Notes: generated by a model not told the origin, from the sequence alone. A stretch of DNA of 64,000 bases from Lithodes maja (GCA_037953745.1 JBAKBP010003138.1:95824-159823), one strand, 5' to 3'. Counted from the stretch's first letter, positions 21,381-33,020 are shown. Numbers and translations are program-made.

Positions 21381-21514
21381 ATGTTTTACTTTTTCGTCCC
21401 CCCCTCATCGTAAAGGGTTCTCATGTAACAAGGCACGACTCCCTGACAAAAATAGTTGTGCGCTACAGTGGCTCTATGGCATGGTTGCATAACGTAATGA
21501 GAGAGTGTCTCTCT

Positions 21515-23053
21515 CTAGGAATCCCCATATTCCAGACTTCCTCCATTGTTCTTTTGATACGCTACCAAGACTCGGGAATACAGTTTGTCAAAGGAGTGAG
21601 AGAGGTGCTCGGTCTCGCCGTACTGTTTCGGACAGTTGGTGGAAATATTAAGACACTGGGTGTCCTCGCAGGCTACACAATCTCCAGGTGAAATGGATAT
21701 TTTCCTGCTTGTGGCATCTGGGCCACTGACGGTGAAACGGGAAGATTTTTTACCAATTACATATTCACTCCCAGTACAACAACGGGTCTCTTTAATATTG
21801 TTGAGCAGGAGAAGGACAGTTGCTATGTAAGCTGTGACCATATGTCTCACTCGGGCTTTTGGATGTGAAAAGGCCATGCAGAAACGTAACAGCCAGGAAC
21901 ATGAAGAAAAGGAGTTGGCTCCATCTAAGAAGAGGGCCGCTGCTTCTTTAACCACCCCTTGTATAATAACGGCAGCCTCACACAATTTGGATGGGATCTC
22001 TAGGGTAGGATTTTTCTGGGAGTATACGAAACAGGTATTTTTGATAGTATCTTTATCGTTGCTGCCGGTTCCGCCGGTTCCTCTGACATCATTATCTTCA
22101 TAGTATGACGTGGATGTTCCCGGTGTTTTGAAATTGCTACCTACATGTAGGAGAGGACATGACCCCCAGGGAGAGTTTGGATGCATGGAAACGTCCAGGG
22201 CAAATAGGACTTTGAACTCCGTGGGGTAGCGGTTATCCTTCCTGCCCAATCTATCCCTAGCGAATCTGAAACTGGAGTCACTCACTTTCAAGTATCTTGT
22301 ATGGGACGAAAACACACATTTCAACTGACACCAGATATGGTCCATGTTTCTTTTGGAAGGGCGAACAGGGAATCTCCTTAGTTCAGGTGCTATCTCTAAA
22401 CCTTTCAAAACATAATGGCATGTAGAGGGAACAAATGTCAATTCCTTGTATCCTGAGCACACGGCCAAGGACTCAACCGAAAAAGACACTGTGAGTATAG
22501 CGGCCCCTCCATGACAATTCTCTTTCTCTTTTAATGAAGGGTGACCTACTGACAGATATTTGGATTTCTTATATTTCCCATTACAATATTTATCGAAAGC
22601 GTTTTCAGCTTCATGACTACTGGTATCACATTCTCCTCCTCCTTCCTGTATGACTTGACGATGACCGCCGTTTTCTTTTTCTTCCCTGCCGCTGTCTTCT
22701 GTTGCTTCTTCTCGGACATTTTCTTCTGTTGCTTCTTCTTCTTGTAATTGTTCTTCATCTTCCTCCCTTCCCCGAGCTGTTTCCTTCCATTCGAAAGAGA
22801 CAAAGCGGTCTATCTGACTATCTTGCTCGTATATTTGCTTATGGCCGAAAATGACACTCTCTTCGGTCATAACATCACATAGCTTAGCGAAGTCCCCATC
22901 GGAGAGTTTATCCAGAGATAGGGTTTTGATGACCTCTTCTTTCGTGAATTTAAGATGCCCGTCCCTGGTAGTCATTAACTTGGCAGTATCCTGGGCAAAA
23001 GTATCCAACTGCTCCACGTTGACCAAATTACTCATGATGGCGGTCGATGCCAC
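21515..23053 (-). CDS. Unrecognised virus-like protein, 512 codons
   Basis: An intact frame from ATG at 23053 (a second Met seven codons in) to the stop at 21515. It has a helical N-terminal domain and a strongly acidic low-complexity stretch around residues 92-135 (EEDEEQLQEEEATEENVREE). A Cys-containing globular part follows, with a hydrophobic segment near residue 405-425 (TAYIATVLLLLNN). The next gene (P74-like) ends 37 bp upstream of this start in the same direction, so the two may share a transcript. No enzyme motif seen. Confidence 0.65.
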   Translation of the reverse strand: MASTAIMSNLVNVEQLDTFAQDTAKLMTTRDGHLKFTKEEVIKTLSLDKLSDGDFAKLCDVMTEESVIFGHKQIYEQDSQIDRFVSFEWKETARGREEDEEQLQEEEATEENVREEATEDSGREEKENGGHRQVIQEGGGECDTSSHEAENAFDKYCNGKYKKSKYLSVGHPSLKEKENCHGGAAILTVSFSVESLAVCSGYKELTFVPSTCHYVLKGLEIAPELRRFPVRPSKRNMDHIWCQLKCVFSSHTRYLKVSDSSFRFARDRLGRKDNRYPTEFKVLFALDVSMHPNSPWGSCPLLHVGSNFKTPGTSTSYYEDNDVRGTGGTGSNDKDTIKNTCFVYSQKNPTLEIPSKLCEAAVIIQGVVKEAAALFLDGANSFSSCSWLLRFCMAFSHPKARVRHMVTAYIATVLLLLNNIKETRCCTGSEYVIGKKSSRFTVSGPDATSRKISISPGDCVACEDTQCLNISTNCPKQYGETEHLSHSFDKLYSRVLVAYQKNNGGSLEYGDS

Positions 23054-23089
23054 TTGATCTCATGAGAGTTTTCGTTCGCTAAACACTTT

Positions 23090-26000
23090 TCAATTGGGCG
23101 AATCTAAATGATCTAGGAAGGGATTGAGGTATCTTTGAATCTCCCCGACGTTGGCACCGGCGAGCGTGAGAGACTGAAGCACTCCGGCCCTTTTGATGGA
23201 ATTTATAGCACTTCCCGAAATTAGTTTTTCTACCCCATTTAAAGAAACGGCATTCACATTACCCAAACTATCTATATTCACGAAAGATATTGTGGCCAAA
23301 GTAATGAAAATCAGCAATCCTAAAACAGCTACGGACAGGGCCACGTTTGCAGAGGCGATACTGCCAGAGTGTGGCAGAGTGGCCAGGACACCGACTCCAC
23401 CTACAAGTGCCAGGCCCGCGCCCGCTGCACTCACGCTCGCTCTCTGAAACTTTGCCTTCGCGGCGTCGCTGTCCGTGTCGTCCCGCGTTATCCACGATTC
23501 ACCCACGTAACCGATGCGCGACGCATTATAGGTTACCGTGTCGGCATAGTTTTGTATACTCTGGGATGTTTCGGACATGATGCGTCGATTCTCCGCGTTG
23601 AAGCCCCCGTCCTCATCATCGCTCTTGCCATCGTTGATAGTTAAAGGTTGTCCTAAAGAGTTCATGGTGACCCCTCCCAGGTACTCGAATATTGCCTCCT
23701 TTAAAGACTGGGCGGTACTCTTCTCTTGAACGGGGGATAGGTGAAAGTAGGTTTCTAGGAATTCATTGAAGGTATTGGTATAGTGATCTGCTTTGTGGTC
23801 ACCTCGGTTCCCCTGTTGGGCAGCGTGGCCCATGGGTGAAAAAGAAACGCCATCGGCCCCACCACCGGCATCCGATTCATTGTCGGCACCTGTATTATTG
23901 ACGAACTGTAATGTCGTCGTCACGGGTGTGTCATCAGAACGCTCCCGTCTCCTCTGTGAGGCAGAACCACTCTTCTCTAGACCCTGTATCTCTAACTCAA
24001 CCGCGATGGAGAGGAGCTCTTCGGCCGTCACAGGAACTGTGGCACCCTTTTGGGAATTAGTGGCTTCAGCAAAAGCAATTTCAAAATTGTCGACGGCCTC
24101 CTTCAACCTATCCGGCGTCATGACATTCTCATACCAGTATAAGCCTAAAGCCAAATCGAGACCGATGCCCAGGAGAGTGACTGCCATCAACACCAAACCA
24201 GCGGTCGACAGTATGTCGGCCGCCAAAGTGGCCAACCTAACGAATATCTGTAGAGCAAATCGCACCGTCACACTTATCACGCTCCTAATCAACGCCTCCT
24301 CCAAGACGTAACCAACCACGCGTGAAGCTACGTCCGTGACCACCTTGGTGCCTAAAGAAGATACGGTGTCGGCCGCGTAAGCCATATAGGCGGGCGTGAA
24401 GTCGGCTACGAAGCTCGTGCACAATCTGGTCGCTCCCTTCAGGACCCCCCGCAAGATCACGTCTGCTCCTATCAAGAGGGAAACATTTTTGGACCAGTCG
24501 TATCCATGCCTGAATATCCTACCTTCGAAGATGTCTACTATCTGTCTCACTATGTCGATGGTGATTTTTTTGGCCGTCCTGGCCACCGTCCCAAGTGGTC
24601 GAAGCCCGTATTTTACGGCCAATCTTGACCAAATGGTTGCTTCCGAAGCAGTGGTGTCTAGGTTGACGCCTGCGATCACGTCCAAGAAGGGCGGGTGGCG
24701 TCGAGAATGAGCAGAATCACCCCCACCGAACCCATTGCTTCGGTGGTCGCTGTTCCCATTTAACTGTATCCCGGCAAATTGCAGGGCCTGTGCACTCGTA
24801 AGCTCTGGTCCAAATTTACCTGACTGGGCAGAATTGTCTTGTTCTACTTCGTTTTCGTCGTGTTTGTCTTCTTCTTTTCGTCGCCGTCTCCTTTGCACTG
24901 CCTTTTTGGAAAAGAGAACTTTTCGCAATGCCAAAATGATTCCCACCAGTCTAATGGACTGTTCGAAGGCTTTGGGGTCACCCCTGTACGACTTGGAATT
25001 GGAAAGAGTTTCTTTCAGTAGGATTCGCCGTCCCGTGGCATCTTCTACACTCAATAGTTCCAATTGCAACGCCACTTCCAACAAAGCGTTACACAACTCC
25101 ATGGTCTTCTCATCTCTGTCCTTTTCTACCATTTCGTTTTGTAATTTTCCCTTGGGGTCATTCTCCAACCTCTCGCGCCCCCTAACGTATTCTACTATGG
25201 CCTGCGAAGTCTTAGACTGGTCCAACATGCCGCCAAAGTAATGGTCACTAATTCTTTGGGACATTGCCTGATCGGTTTCCTGATGGGATAACCGATTGAA
25301 AGGTGTCTTTGCAAATTTCTCAGCCACGTTAACTTTTCGGAAATCTCGTCGTTGTCTATTATCATGGTTATCCATGTCTTCGTTGTTGTTGATATCGCTC
25401 CCCCAAGGCACCTTCTGGCTGATGAAGTCTACCCCCGCCTCACTTGGAGGGACCCCGGCCGCATAAAACGCCCTGCCAGCCGCATAGGACAAAGAGAAGG
25501 GGTCCAGGTGTACAGAGGTCTTAGGATTAGCCATTTCGTAAGTGAGGTTTGTGAAATAAGTACCAAAGAAAAAGTTTACGAATTTCATGTAACCCGTTCT
25601 GAAACACTCTCCCTTCGCTTCGTCAAAGTACCTCTTGAAGAACCGGCAATAGTTGGCGGTCAGTTCCACTTTACTGTACGTGTCATCATCGACGACGAAT
25701 CCAAAGCCCGGGACGTGGGAGCTATTGTATCCTTCGTTGATTTGTTCGTTCGCCTGTCGTCGGGTGGTTGGCACAGCCGCCCACAGGACCAAGGACTGGT
25801 TAACATATTGGCAGAACTTCTCGCCTGTGGTCTCGTCCGAACCCCCCACCATCAGCGCTCCTGAAGCCTCCGGTTGACCAGTGTGCGTGTTTCGCATCTT
25901 AGCGAAGAGGTAACACCCGGGTCCGCAAGCGGTGAATCTCCTGACGGTATTGCCGTGCCGGTCATTGATGGGAAAAGACACGGATACACCTTCGGCGAAA

Positions 26001-26326
26001 TTGCAGGCCGAAGGACCCTCTCCTGGTCTATCGTCGTCTACGGTGCTAGGTCGAGCGACAATGTCAAAGGGTATGCACGAAAAGTGTTCACAGTTCAATT
26101 TTGAAGTATCGTAGGTGATCTTGCGATAGGGGTGCAACGTTTGTCCCTGCTCCACTCGAATGTTCAGATTACTACGCCATCCTTCCACGCCCAGATTCTC
26201 GATCTGTACGAAAGCGTACGTTAGCGGTTCTTGCATTTTCAAACGATAGATGGCTTCCTGGCGAACTTTCTCGCGGGCGTACCTGATGGAGTTTTGGTGA
26301 TCGAGAGGCGTGTACGTCCAAGCCAT
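23090..26326 (-). CDS. P74/PIF-0-like virion entry protein, intact
   Basis: About 1,078 codons from ATG at 26326; an upstream Met at 26380 is open but adds a poor leader. P74-family features: N-terminal RYAREKVRQEAIYRL, paired cysteines at 79 and 84 (CEHFSCIPFD), and FGFVVDDDTYSKVELTANYC at 208-227 followed by Cys241. There are long hydrophobic segments near 700-735 and 975-1015. In baculoviruses, nudiviruses and nimaviruses P74 is an envelope protein of the per os infectivity complex needed for entry into gut cells. This copy is longer than the usual P74 (about 650 residues) because of charged linkers. The frame has no internal stop although adjacent genes are broken. It is head-to-head with the helicase gene. 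Confidence 0.75.
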   Translation of the reverse strand: MAWTYTPLDHQNSIRYAREKVRQEAIYRLKMQEPLTYAFVQIENLGVEGWRSNLNIRVEQGQTLHPYRKITYDTSKLNCEHFSCIPFDIVARPSTVDDDRPGEGPSACNFAEGVSVSFPINDRHGNTVRRFTACGPGCYLFAKMRNTHTGQPEASGALMVGGSDETTGEKFCQYVNQSLVLWAAVPTTRRQANEQINEGYNSSHVPGFGFVVDDDTYSKVELTANYCRFFKRYFDEAKGECFRTGYMKFVNFFFGTYFTNLTYEMANPKTSVHLDPFSLSYAAGRAFYAAGVPPSEAGVDFISQKVPWGSDINNNEDMDNHDNRQRRDFRKVNVAEKFAKTPFNRLSHQETDQAMSQRISDHYFGGMLDQSKTSQAIVEYVRGRERLENDPKGKLQNEMVEKDRDEKTMELCNALLEVALQLELLSVEDATGRRILLKETLSNSKSYRGDPKAFEQSIRLVGIILALRKVLFSKKAVQRRRRRKEEDKHDENEVEQDNSAQSGKFGPELTSAQALQFAGIQLNGNSDHRSNGFGGGDSAHSRRHPPFLDVIAGVNLDTTASEATIWSRLAVKYGLRPLGTVARTAKKITIDIVRQIVDIFEGRIFRHGYDWSKNVSLLIGADVILRGVLKGATRLCTSFVADFTPAYMAYAADTVSSLGTKVVTDVASRVVGYVLEEALIRSVISVTVRFALQIFVRLATLAADILSTAGLVLMAVTLLGIGLDLALGLYWYENVMTPDRLKEAVDNFEIAFAEATNSQKGATVPVTAEELLSIAVELEIQGLEKSGSASQRRRERSDDTPVTTTLQFVNNTGADNESDAGGGADGVSFSPMGHAAQQGNRGDHKADHYTNTFNEFLETYFHLSPVQEKSTAQSLKEAIFEYLGGVTMNSLGQPLTINDGKSDDEDGGFNAENRRIMSETSQSIQNYADTVTYNASRIGYVGESWITRDDTDSDAAKAKFQRASVSAAGAGLALVGGVGVLATLPHSGSIASANVALSVAVLGLLIFITLATISFVNIDSLGNVNAVSLNGVEKLISGSAINSIKRAGVLQSLTLAGANVGEIQRYLNPFLDHLDSPN

Positions 26327-26407
26327 TTTTTTTTTGTCTTTGGGCTGCGGTTGACCAAATCTCACCGTGAACCAAAACATGGAAATACAGATTCTGGAAA
26401 AAGAAGA
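26327..26407. promoter_or_regulatory. Divergent promoter region between P74-like and helicase genes
   Basis: Only 81 bp separate the two divergent start codons (26326 minus, 26408 plus). Any promoters must sit here or inside the coding sequences. No clear TATA box is visible, so this is inferred from layout. Confidence 0.35.
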
Positions 26408-29400
26408 ATGAATTACAGATCAGATAATGAGATACACAGAGCTCTTTTTCCCGACGAAAAGGAAGCCAAAAAGCTTGGTACCTTTTCTCACAAGGCTCCT
26501 TCTTATGAGAGCTATCAGAGCGAGACACTATCCTGCGTGGGGTTGGAGAGGATGATGCGAGAGCGTGCCCAGCCTCGTTTCCTGCCGCGTCCCTTCGCGA
26601 TAGACTCGGCTCAAGCCTTGGCCGTCAGACTCTCTCTGGTTCAATACTATAAACACAGGGGCTGGACGGAAAACAAATCAGATATCGAGCTGGCGTCGAC
26701 CCACGGAAAAGGTAACTTTCACTTGTCGAGCGCTGCAAACAAAAACCGGTATACTAAAGAGGGTAAGACGTTAGACAAGATTCCCAATGGTCGAGGCTTC
26801 GTCATAGCCGATGGCACCGGCGTCGGAAAAACCAGAGAGATGGCCGCTTTCCTCATCAACGTGATAATGGCGGAGAGAACTGTACAATGGACGTGCATAC
26901 GCAAAAGCGCCGCTACCGCGGGAGCTGGCTGCTTGCGTCAACCGTTTTTTCTATGGTTGACCTCCTCCCAAGCACTGATTGCCAGTTGCCAAAATGATAT
27001 ACAGAAAGTTCTCATGTTGGAGAAGCAAGAGGTGGTAGGGCGTGAAGACGAATGCCAGGGGAGAGAGAAGGATTGGGGGCAGTTTCCGGAGGGCGTGTCC
27101 TTCTTCAACAACAACGGTATAACCACGTGCAGTTTGGTGAACGGTAATTTGGAGAAAATCCACATAAGGTTCGTAACTCTCAAAAAAGTGAGTGAAGAGA
27201 TGAGAAGAGAGGGAGGAGTTGAAATTGCAGCCGAGAGGTTCGTATCGACCTCGGCCACCATTTTGTTTATGACTTATGCCGACCTCGCTGTCAATTTAGA
27301 GTTTGCCCTGAGTTTTCTGTTCGCCAGGACCAATCTGCATGACGCCCGAGGCATGCCAGACTGCCTGCTGACTGCCGTCTTGTGCGACGAGTTCCACATG
27401 GTCAAGAACATACGGGATTGGTTCAGGATGGAACTCGCGAACAGGTGGACCGCCGAGAACACCAGGGTCCTGAGTGGCGAGCCTCTCATGGTCGCTAACT
27501 GGTTGGGCGAACATTCGGTCGCTTCCACGATTGGTCATTTTTATCGAGCCGAGAGCTTAAAGAATAATGGCAAGAGGAAGGGTTCTTCTTCTTCTACTTC
27601 GTCTTCTTCCACGGTGGGGGGAGGAGGAACCAGAGGAGAAAAGCCAGCAGACAAGGTGACCTCATCGTCGGACATTTCCCGTTTCTTGAAATATCTGGGA
27701 CACGCCGATTCCTTTCGCCTGCTCTTAGAGTTGACCAAATTCAACAGTTTCTACGTCATGGCGAGCGCCACTCCCTTTTTGGCCAACCAGGATCTCCACA
27801 CGGTGGATCACATCATCAGGGGTCTGCTGCCGGCCTTCACGGCCATGGACTCATTTTCAGGATGCGGTTCGGCATTACCCGACGCCATAGCCGAGAACAG
27901 GGAGTACGCAACCCTATTTTTGGAACAGGTTATCGCCCTTCTCAGTTACAAGGGCATTCTGGTGAGTAGGAGCATCAGCAGTAATAATGTGGAATGCTCG
28001 ATCATCAACACCAAAGCTACACCCTTGCAGAGCTATGCTTTCGATCGCGTTGCTTCCTATTGCCTGGAAATGAAAAAGGTCCTGGGCGGAGCCAAACTGG
28101 TGGCCCCCTCTCTGTTGCTGGAACTCGAAAAATTCACCCGGCATATGAGGCGTCGCGGTAATATCCATGATGACGACGAAGTAGAAGATGAAATTAAACG
28201 CTTCGTTAAAAATATCAACGGAGGGAAAGTGGCCGGTGTCCTGCAACGGGTTACTTAGTCGTGTCGGGTCGTAGTCTTGTCAGAGAGAGAGATGTTCTTC
28301 CATGTTCGTCTCTGGAGGAATATTTTGGCGCAAGTCAGGTCAAAGGAACGGCGGCAGGAGACCTCCCCACTTCTGTTCCTGTCCCTGTGTCTTCATCTTT
28401 CCTTTCCGAGGAGAATGTGGGGGAGCACAAAGACGAAGAGGACATTAGCAATATCCTTTCTTTGCGAGAGGCTGAAGCTAACATGGTGAGATTTTGGTCC
28501 GATGGGAAGGATACATTAAACCCGAAACTGGTTGACGTCGCCGCAGGGCCTAGTCACGGACCTGAAGAAGATGACAACGACAATCAGGGACACCCTCACA
28601 CCAAGAATGAGGTGCAACTGTTTTTTGATTCAGCAGAGAGTGACAAATATTTCAGGCAAATCTTTGTCATGTTGGGAAGTGTGTCCGTTAAAGCGTGCAA
28701 GAATGATCTCCTCTGCATCAAAGGCCAATCTGTGGTGCAAGCCGTGAGCGCCTTACGAAGAACCTGCAGGAGCGACGACACACGAAAGAAGTACGTCATA
28801 TCCTTGGAACAGACGGGCGACGCATACCTGAGCCGTATGTCCCTCAGAGTGGCGACGAGTCGAAAGATAGAAGTCCAGCAAGAGAAGGCGAAACCAAAAG
28901 ACCCGGAAAAGAAAATGAGGGTGAAGGAAAAAAGGAAGATAGCCAGAGAGGAAAGGAAGAAGAGAGAGGGAAAGAAAGATGAAACGGATAACCCAGTGAG
29001 CAAAGGTAGTTTAGCTTTGGTGGACGTGGACCCGTTCGATGGCTCCCCTCTTGCCAACATCATCTCTGACGGCCACCGGTTGTTAACTCGCGGTCTGGCC
29101 ATAGCGACTCTGACGCGCCTTACGATCGGCGGCGGCCGTCCCTTGTACATGATGCTCGTGCCTCGATTGCCCCCCATGGAACCCTTTTTGGTCTTGCAGG
29201 GGAATACTCTCGACAAGATAGAACAGGGGTGGGCCAAAATTGTTACTACGAGATTACCAACAGGAAACTGATGAGTCGCGCAACACCCCACGGTCTCCTC
29301 AAGATTGAGACGAATGCGAAAACGACAGACACCTCTGGCAGTATCGCAACTTTCAACAATTCGAGAGAGGTTGACTGCATATTTCTGGGACCCAAGGGAA

Positions 29401-31133
29401 GCACAGGAATATCGTTGCACGACTCCAAGCTCAATTCCGTGACCGCCAAGAGATTCCACTGCATTCTCGACTTGCCTTATAACGCAGTCGCCTTCAGGCA
29501 GACTGTGGGGAGAACTCACTGGAACGGACAGACATCCAATCCCGCATTCCTCCTTTTTTCCACAGACTCTCCCTCTGAGAACCGATTTTTCGACAGTCTG
29601 GAGAATAGGATAAAAGATTCCAAAGCTGGTTCGTTTGCCGATAGGTACAGTGACAACACTCTGTGCATCTCTGCCAATTATGAATGAGAGCAGTTCCTAG
29701 ACCAAGGTCTCATAATTAAAACATTGGGCAACGTGATTAGGATAATCGCGTGCGACATCAAACCCGTGGACCTTTTCATCATCTTTGCCAGAATGAGTTT
29801 CGGACTGGAAGAGGAGGGCTACTTTGTGATGGTCGAAGGCTTGGATTATTCCAATTCCTTGTTTGTAGACACGGTCATATTCGGATTGGATCTCTGCAGT
29901 TGCATTGTGATGGCCTACCTCAAAGAGAGAGAACCCTTCCAACATTTAGAGCTCCTGCACGACTTGGAAGGTGCGGTGGTCGATAGTTTCATCACGGCCG
30001 AAATGGCGAGAACGCTCACGCCTCGCTTGAAGACAGCCTTATTGAGAGCGGCGGGACGAATCCTATTCTCCAACGCTTGTCTGGCTTTGATCCACTGCCC
30101 CCGCAAAACTCCTCTAATCCATACCGATTCCCATAGTAATCACAGTAGTATGAGTAGTAGTAGTAGTAGTAGTAGTCGTAGTGTGAGTGATAATCGACTA
30201 GAAAAATTGCGAGTGCGCGTACGGGTCCTCCACAACTTCCTGAAGCTCAACGAGCACAAGACATCAAAGTCGGGCGATCCGAATCTCGACTTGGAAAATG
30301 GTGCCGACTCCGAAGAGTTTCTCGAAACCCACTTCTTGTCTCTTCTTGTTTCGGAAATAGGCAGCGTCGGTGGAAATTGGGAGGGGGCGGTCCAATCTGT
30401 GATGCTGGCGCCAGTCGTGTACACCATTCGTGTTTTGGGAGAGGGGTGCACGGACCGGGTGATAAATATGAGAGATAAATTCATAGAGTTGAAGACAGAT
30501 AATCTAACAATGATTCCCGTAATTTACGCCACTGTCGTACTGAGTGCCTTGATGAAGGAAAAACCAAAGCTCGTTTACGACCTCTACGACGCCTCTATAC
30601 CCCTAAGGTCTCGGCAACATAATTACGTTCTCAATATCGCCAGACGTCTCTCTTCCGACACTATCAATTTCAGACAATTCCAGAATAATTACTTTGGTCC
30701 CAGGAGAGAATCTAAACTCTTGCAGGATGCCTATTTGGCCGTCAGAACTATACTGGGGCGAGACGAATGCTTGGAGGGCCTGTGCGAGTCCAGACTCAAT
30801 GCCATTATGGGGGCGAGTTACCTGCAAGTCAAAAAACAACCTCGAGTGGTGTCCAAGAAGGTCTTTCTTGTCGGCTCTCTTTCCCGACACGTCGACAAAG
30901 ACGAACTCGACGACAAAGACGACTATCATTTTTCATCATCCTACTCTTCACCTTTCTTGTCTTCCACCAAAGAAGAATCGCAGACCCATTGTGTGAAGGT
31001 TGTCCTAAAAAACAATACCGTGCTCACCCTCACCCAGGCAAACAGCGTGTTTGTGAATGACCACTTTGACCTTTTCGTAGCCGCTAATATCACCAAGGCG
31101 GGTCATGTAATGCAGCTATGTTTCGACAACTAG
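26408..31133 (+). pseudogene. Strawberry-notch-like SF2 helicase, broken
   Basis: Start at 26408. Walker A DGTGVGKT at residues 135-142, Walker B-like CDEFHMVKN with Asp327, motif III-like ASATP near 27765, and in the C-terminal half STGISLHDSKLN, LPYNAVAFRQTVGRTHWNGQ and RFFDSLENRI. This is the order of strawberry-notch (SBNO) type helicases, also found in large DNA viruses and phages; the role would be DNA or transcription remodelling. Breaks: a frameshift with TAG at 28256-28258, a second shift at about 29229-29271, a TGA at 29685-29687. The tail (29724-31133) continues without a recognised motif. Total about 1,570 codons. Confidence 0.7.
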
Positions 31134-31148
31134 GCAAGTTTCGAGGGA

Positions 31149-31370
31149 ATGACTCCATATTGTCTATATGGAGGAGAGTTAAGAGAAACAACAGAGGAGG
31201 ATGAGAAGATAGAGGGCAAAGAGACGAGGGACATTAGACTATGCCGCCCCGGCAACGAAACCGAAGAGCTTAGGGCGGTCCCTTTCAAGAGAAAGAGTGT
31301 GACGAAGACCACGTCGCCCAGCAAGAAAATGAAGGCTCGGCCAACTTCATCCTTTAGCGGGCTCCGATAG
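31149..31370 (+). other. Basic in-frame extension after the helicase stop
   Basis: Same frame as the helicase tail, separated from it by one TAG at 31131-31133. It encodes about 73 residues ending in a basic stretch (KRKSVTKTTSPSKKMKARP) that resembles a nuclear-localisation signal. It may be the original helicase C terminus cut off by another stop, or a separate small gene. Confidence 0.35.
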
Positions 31371-31382
31371 GAGGAGCCTTTC

Positions 31383-31899
31383 TTACGAAGCATGACCTCT
31401 TGTCCTTTCAGCTAGTTTATTTTTCCATGAAAAAGAACGCAGGATGTAGAGTTCTTTTCGCTGACACATGTATAATTTGTTGACGTGACACTCTTTCCAG
31501 TTCATCAACTGGTGCAAGGGAGTGTCATATTGACCATCATTTAGGTGGCGCCACTCACAGGCGCACTTGTCAATGACCGACTCCACGAAAAAAAAACAAG
31601 GGTAAATTCTGGACGCCGAATGTGTGGTGCGTAGCTCCTCCCAAGTAGGGCTCGGATCGTTGGTTGGTGTGTACGGGACCGTTGAGAATGGCCAGGCCCC
31701 GTATGTCGCCGTATAGTCTCAAAAGTTTCCCTTTGGCATCGTTCGGGTTTGTCCAGAATAACTCGTGGTGGGGTTCATTTTCAAGATGGTATGCATACAA
31801 TGGCGCGTTAGAGGAAAAGAGATGCCATGGACCCGATGCAACGTGTAGCCAATAGAAGAGTCCCAGAAAGATGTTAATACAAATGTGTTTAAAGTTCAT
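31383..31899 (-). pseudogene. Membrane-anchored virus-like protein, homopolymer frameshift
   Basis: Two minus-strand frames (31899-31570 and 31586-31383) overlap at a run of about nine A/T at 31589-31598 and differ by one base, suggesting one gene of roughly 170 codons. It begins with a hydrophobic anchor (MNFKHICINIFLGLFYWLHV). The second half has four spaced cysteines (CACEWRHL, KECHVNKLYMC). An N-terminal anchor plus conserved cysteines is common in nimavirus and baculovirus envelope proteins, but I cannot name the family. A sequencing error in the homopolymer is an alternative to true decay. Confidence 0.45.
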
Positions 31900-31939
31900 C
31901 TTTTAATTTTTCCCAGGTGACTCTTCTCTCCCTTCGAGA

Positions 31940-32902
31940 ATGAAGGTTCTATCGTCTACCAAAATGGGAAAATCTGAACGATGCACTACTAGAACTAGAC
32001 TGCGAGCGACAACCATTACGAATTTTTACACCATCGGTTCAGAAGGGGTTCTTGGGGACATTTTGCCTAGGAAATGGTCTGAAGTAGAGGTCCACCTATT
32101 TCTTTTCGAGACATCTTCCAATGATCGTATAAGGGGAAAAAATACCAATAACCAGCATCTCGTTTGTCCGTTAAAGGAGTGACAGAGGAGAATGCCTCGT
32201 CGATCCCAAAACTGAAAAGCTTGGAGCGACGCCGTGAACGCCGCCCGTTCAAGAACCGGAGACTTGTCAAAGGAGGAAAAGGTTGTTATCCAAGTCTGCC
32301 CACAGCAGGATGAAGCAGGAGAGACACAAATTAAACGACCTGAGGATAGAGAATCTTTGGTAATAAAAGTGATAGGCAAAGATGAAGAAATAGTACCAGG
32401 AGAGGAGGAAGAGCGTCGGGAAAAGGACATGCAAGTCCCCAAACACGAGGCAGAGGACACACGGGAAGTTTACGGGAACGCTGTCGTCGAAGGCATGAAC
32501 GAGTTAATCTCTTTCCATTTAGAGTACGGGGGTAGCTCCGTTCAGTTATTAATGGACAGACAGACACTCAAAGAAGTTTCAGAGGATATCAATCATGGGA
32601 AGAAACATCCTTTCACAAATTTGGTGAAAACCTTTTCTCTAAAGAAAGGGAACACGAAGAAGAAGGTTAACATTGTCAATGTTGACGATTCGGAAAGGAA
32701 TAGTAAGGACCTGCCCAATACTAAAACGAAACGCAAGAAGAAGAGTTACACCCCGCAGAAAGCCCCCAAAAACAGAAAGAAAAAGAGAGCTCTGTCAAAG
32801 TTAGCTCTATCCAAACGACATCGTCTGACTCTCCTGAGTATTGGTGCCACATTGGTTGCAAAGATGATAATAATATTATTGACCAGTATCCTCTCCCTGT
32901 AG
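31940..32902 (+). pseudogene. Basic virus-like protein with C-terminal membrane helix, broken
   Basis: 31940-32182 and 32234-32902 share a frame, but the stretch between reads sensibly only in another frame (basic ERRRERRPFKNRR), so two frameshifts are likely. The main part is acidic (PGEEEERREKDMQVP), then strongly basic (KTKRKKKSYTPQKAPKNRKK). It ends in a hydrophobic segment (LLSIGATLVAKMIIILLTS) just before the stop, as in tail-anchored proteins. The function is unknown. Confidence 0.45.
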
Positions 32903-33020
32903 AGGTTGCCAGTGCATGCGTCGGTTGCCTGTACTGGCGAATTGGTAAATCTTTTTTTTTTTTGGGGGGGGGGGGGGGAGCATTCCCGTTATATACTGTA
33001 CAGTAAATGAAGATTATGGT

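Noticed and set aside
24735..25241. Plus-strand open frames inside 23.1-26.4 kb
   Set aside because: They are antisense shadows of the P74-like gene.
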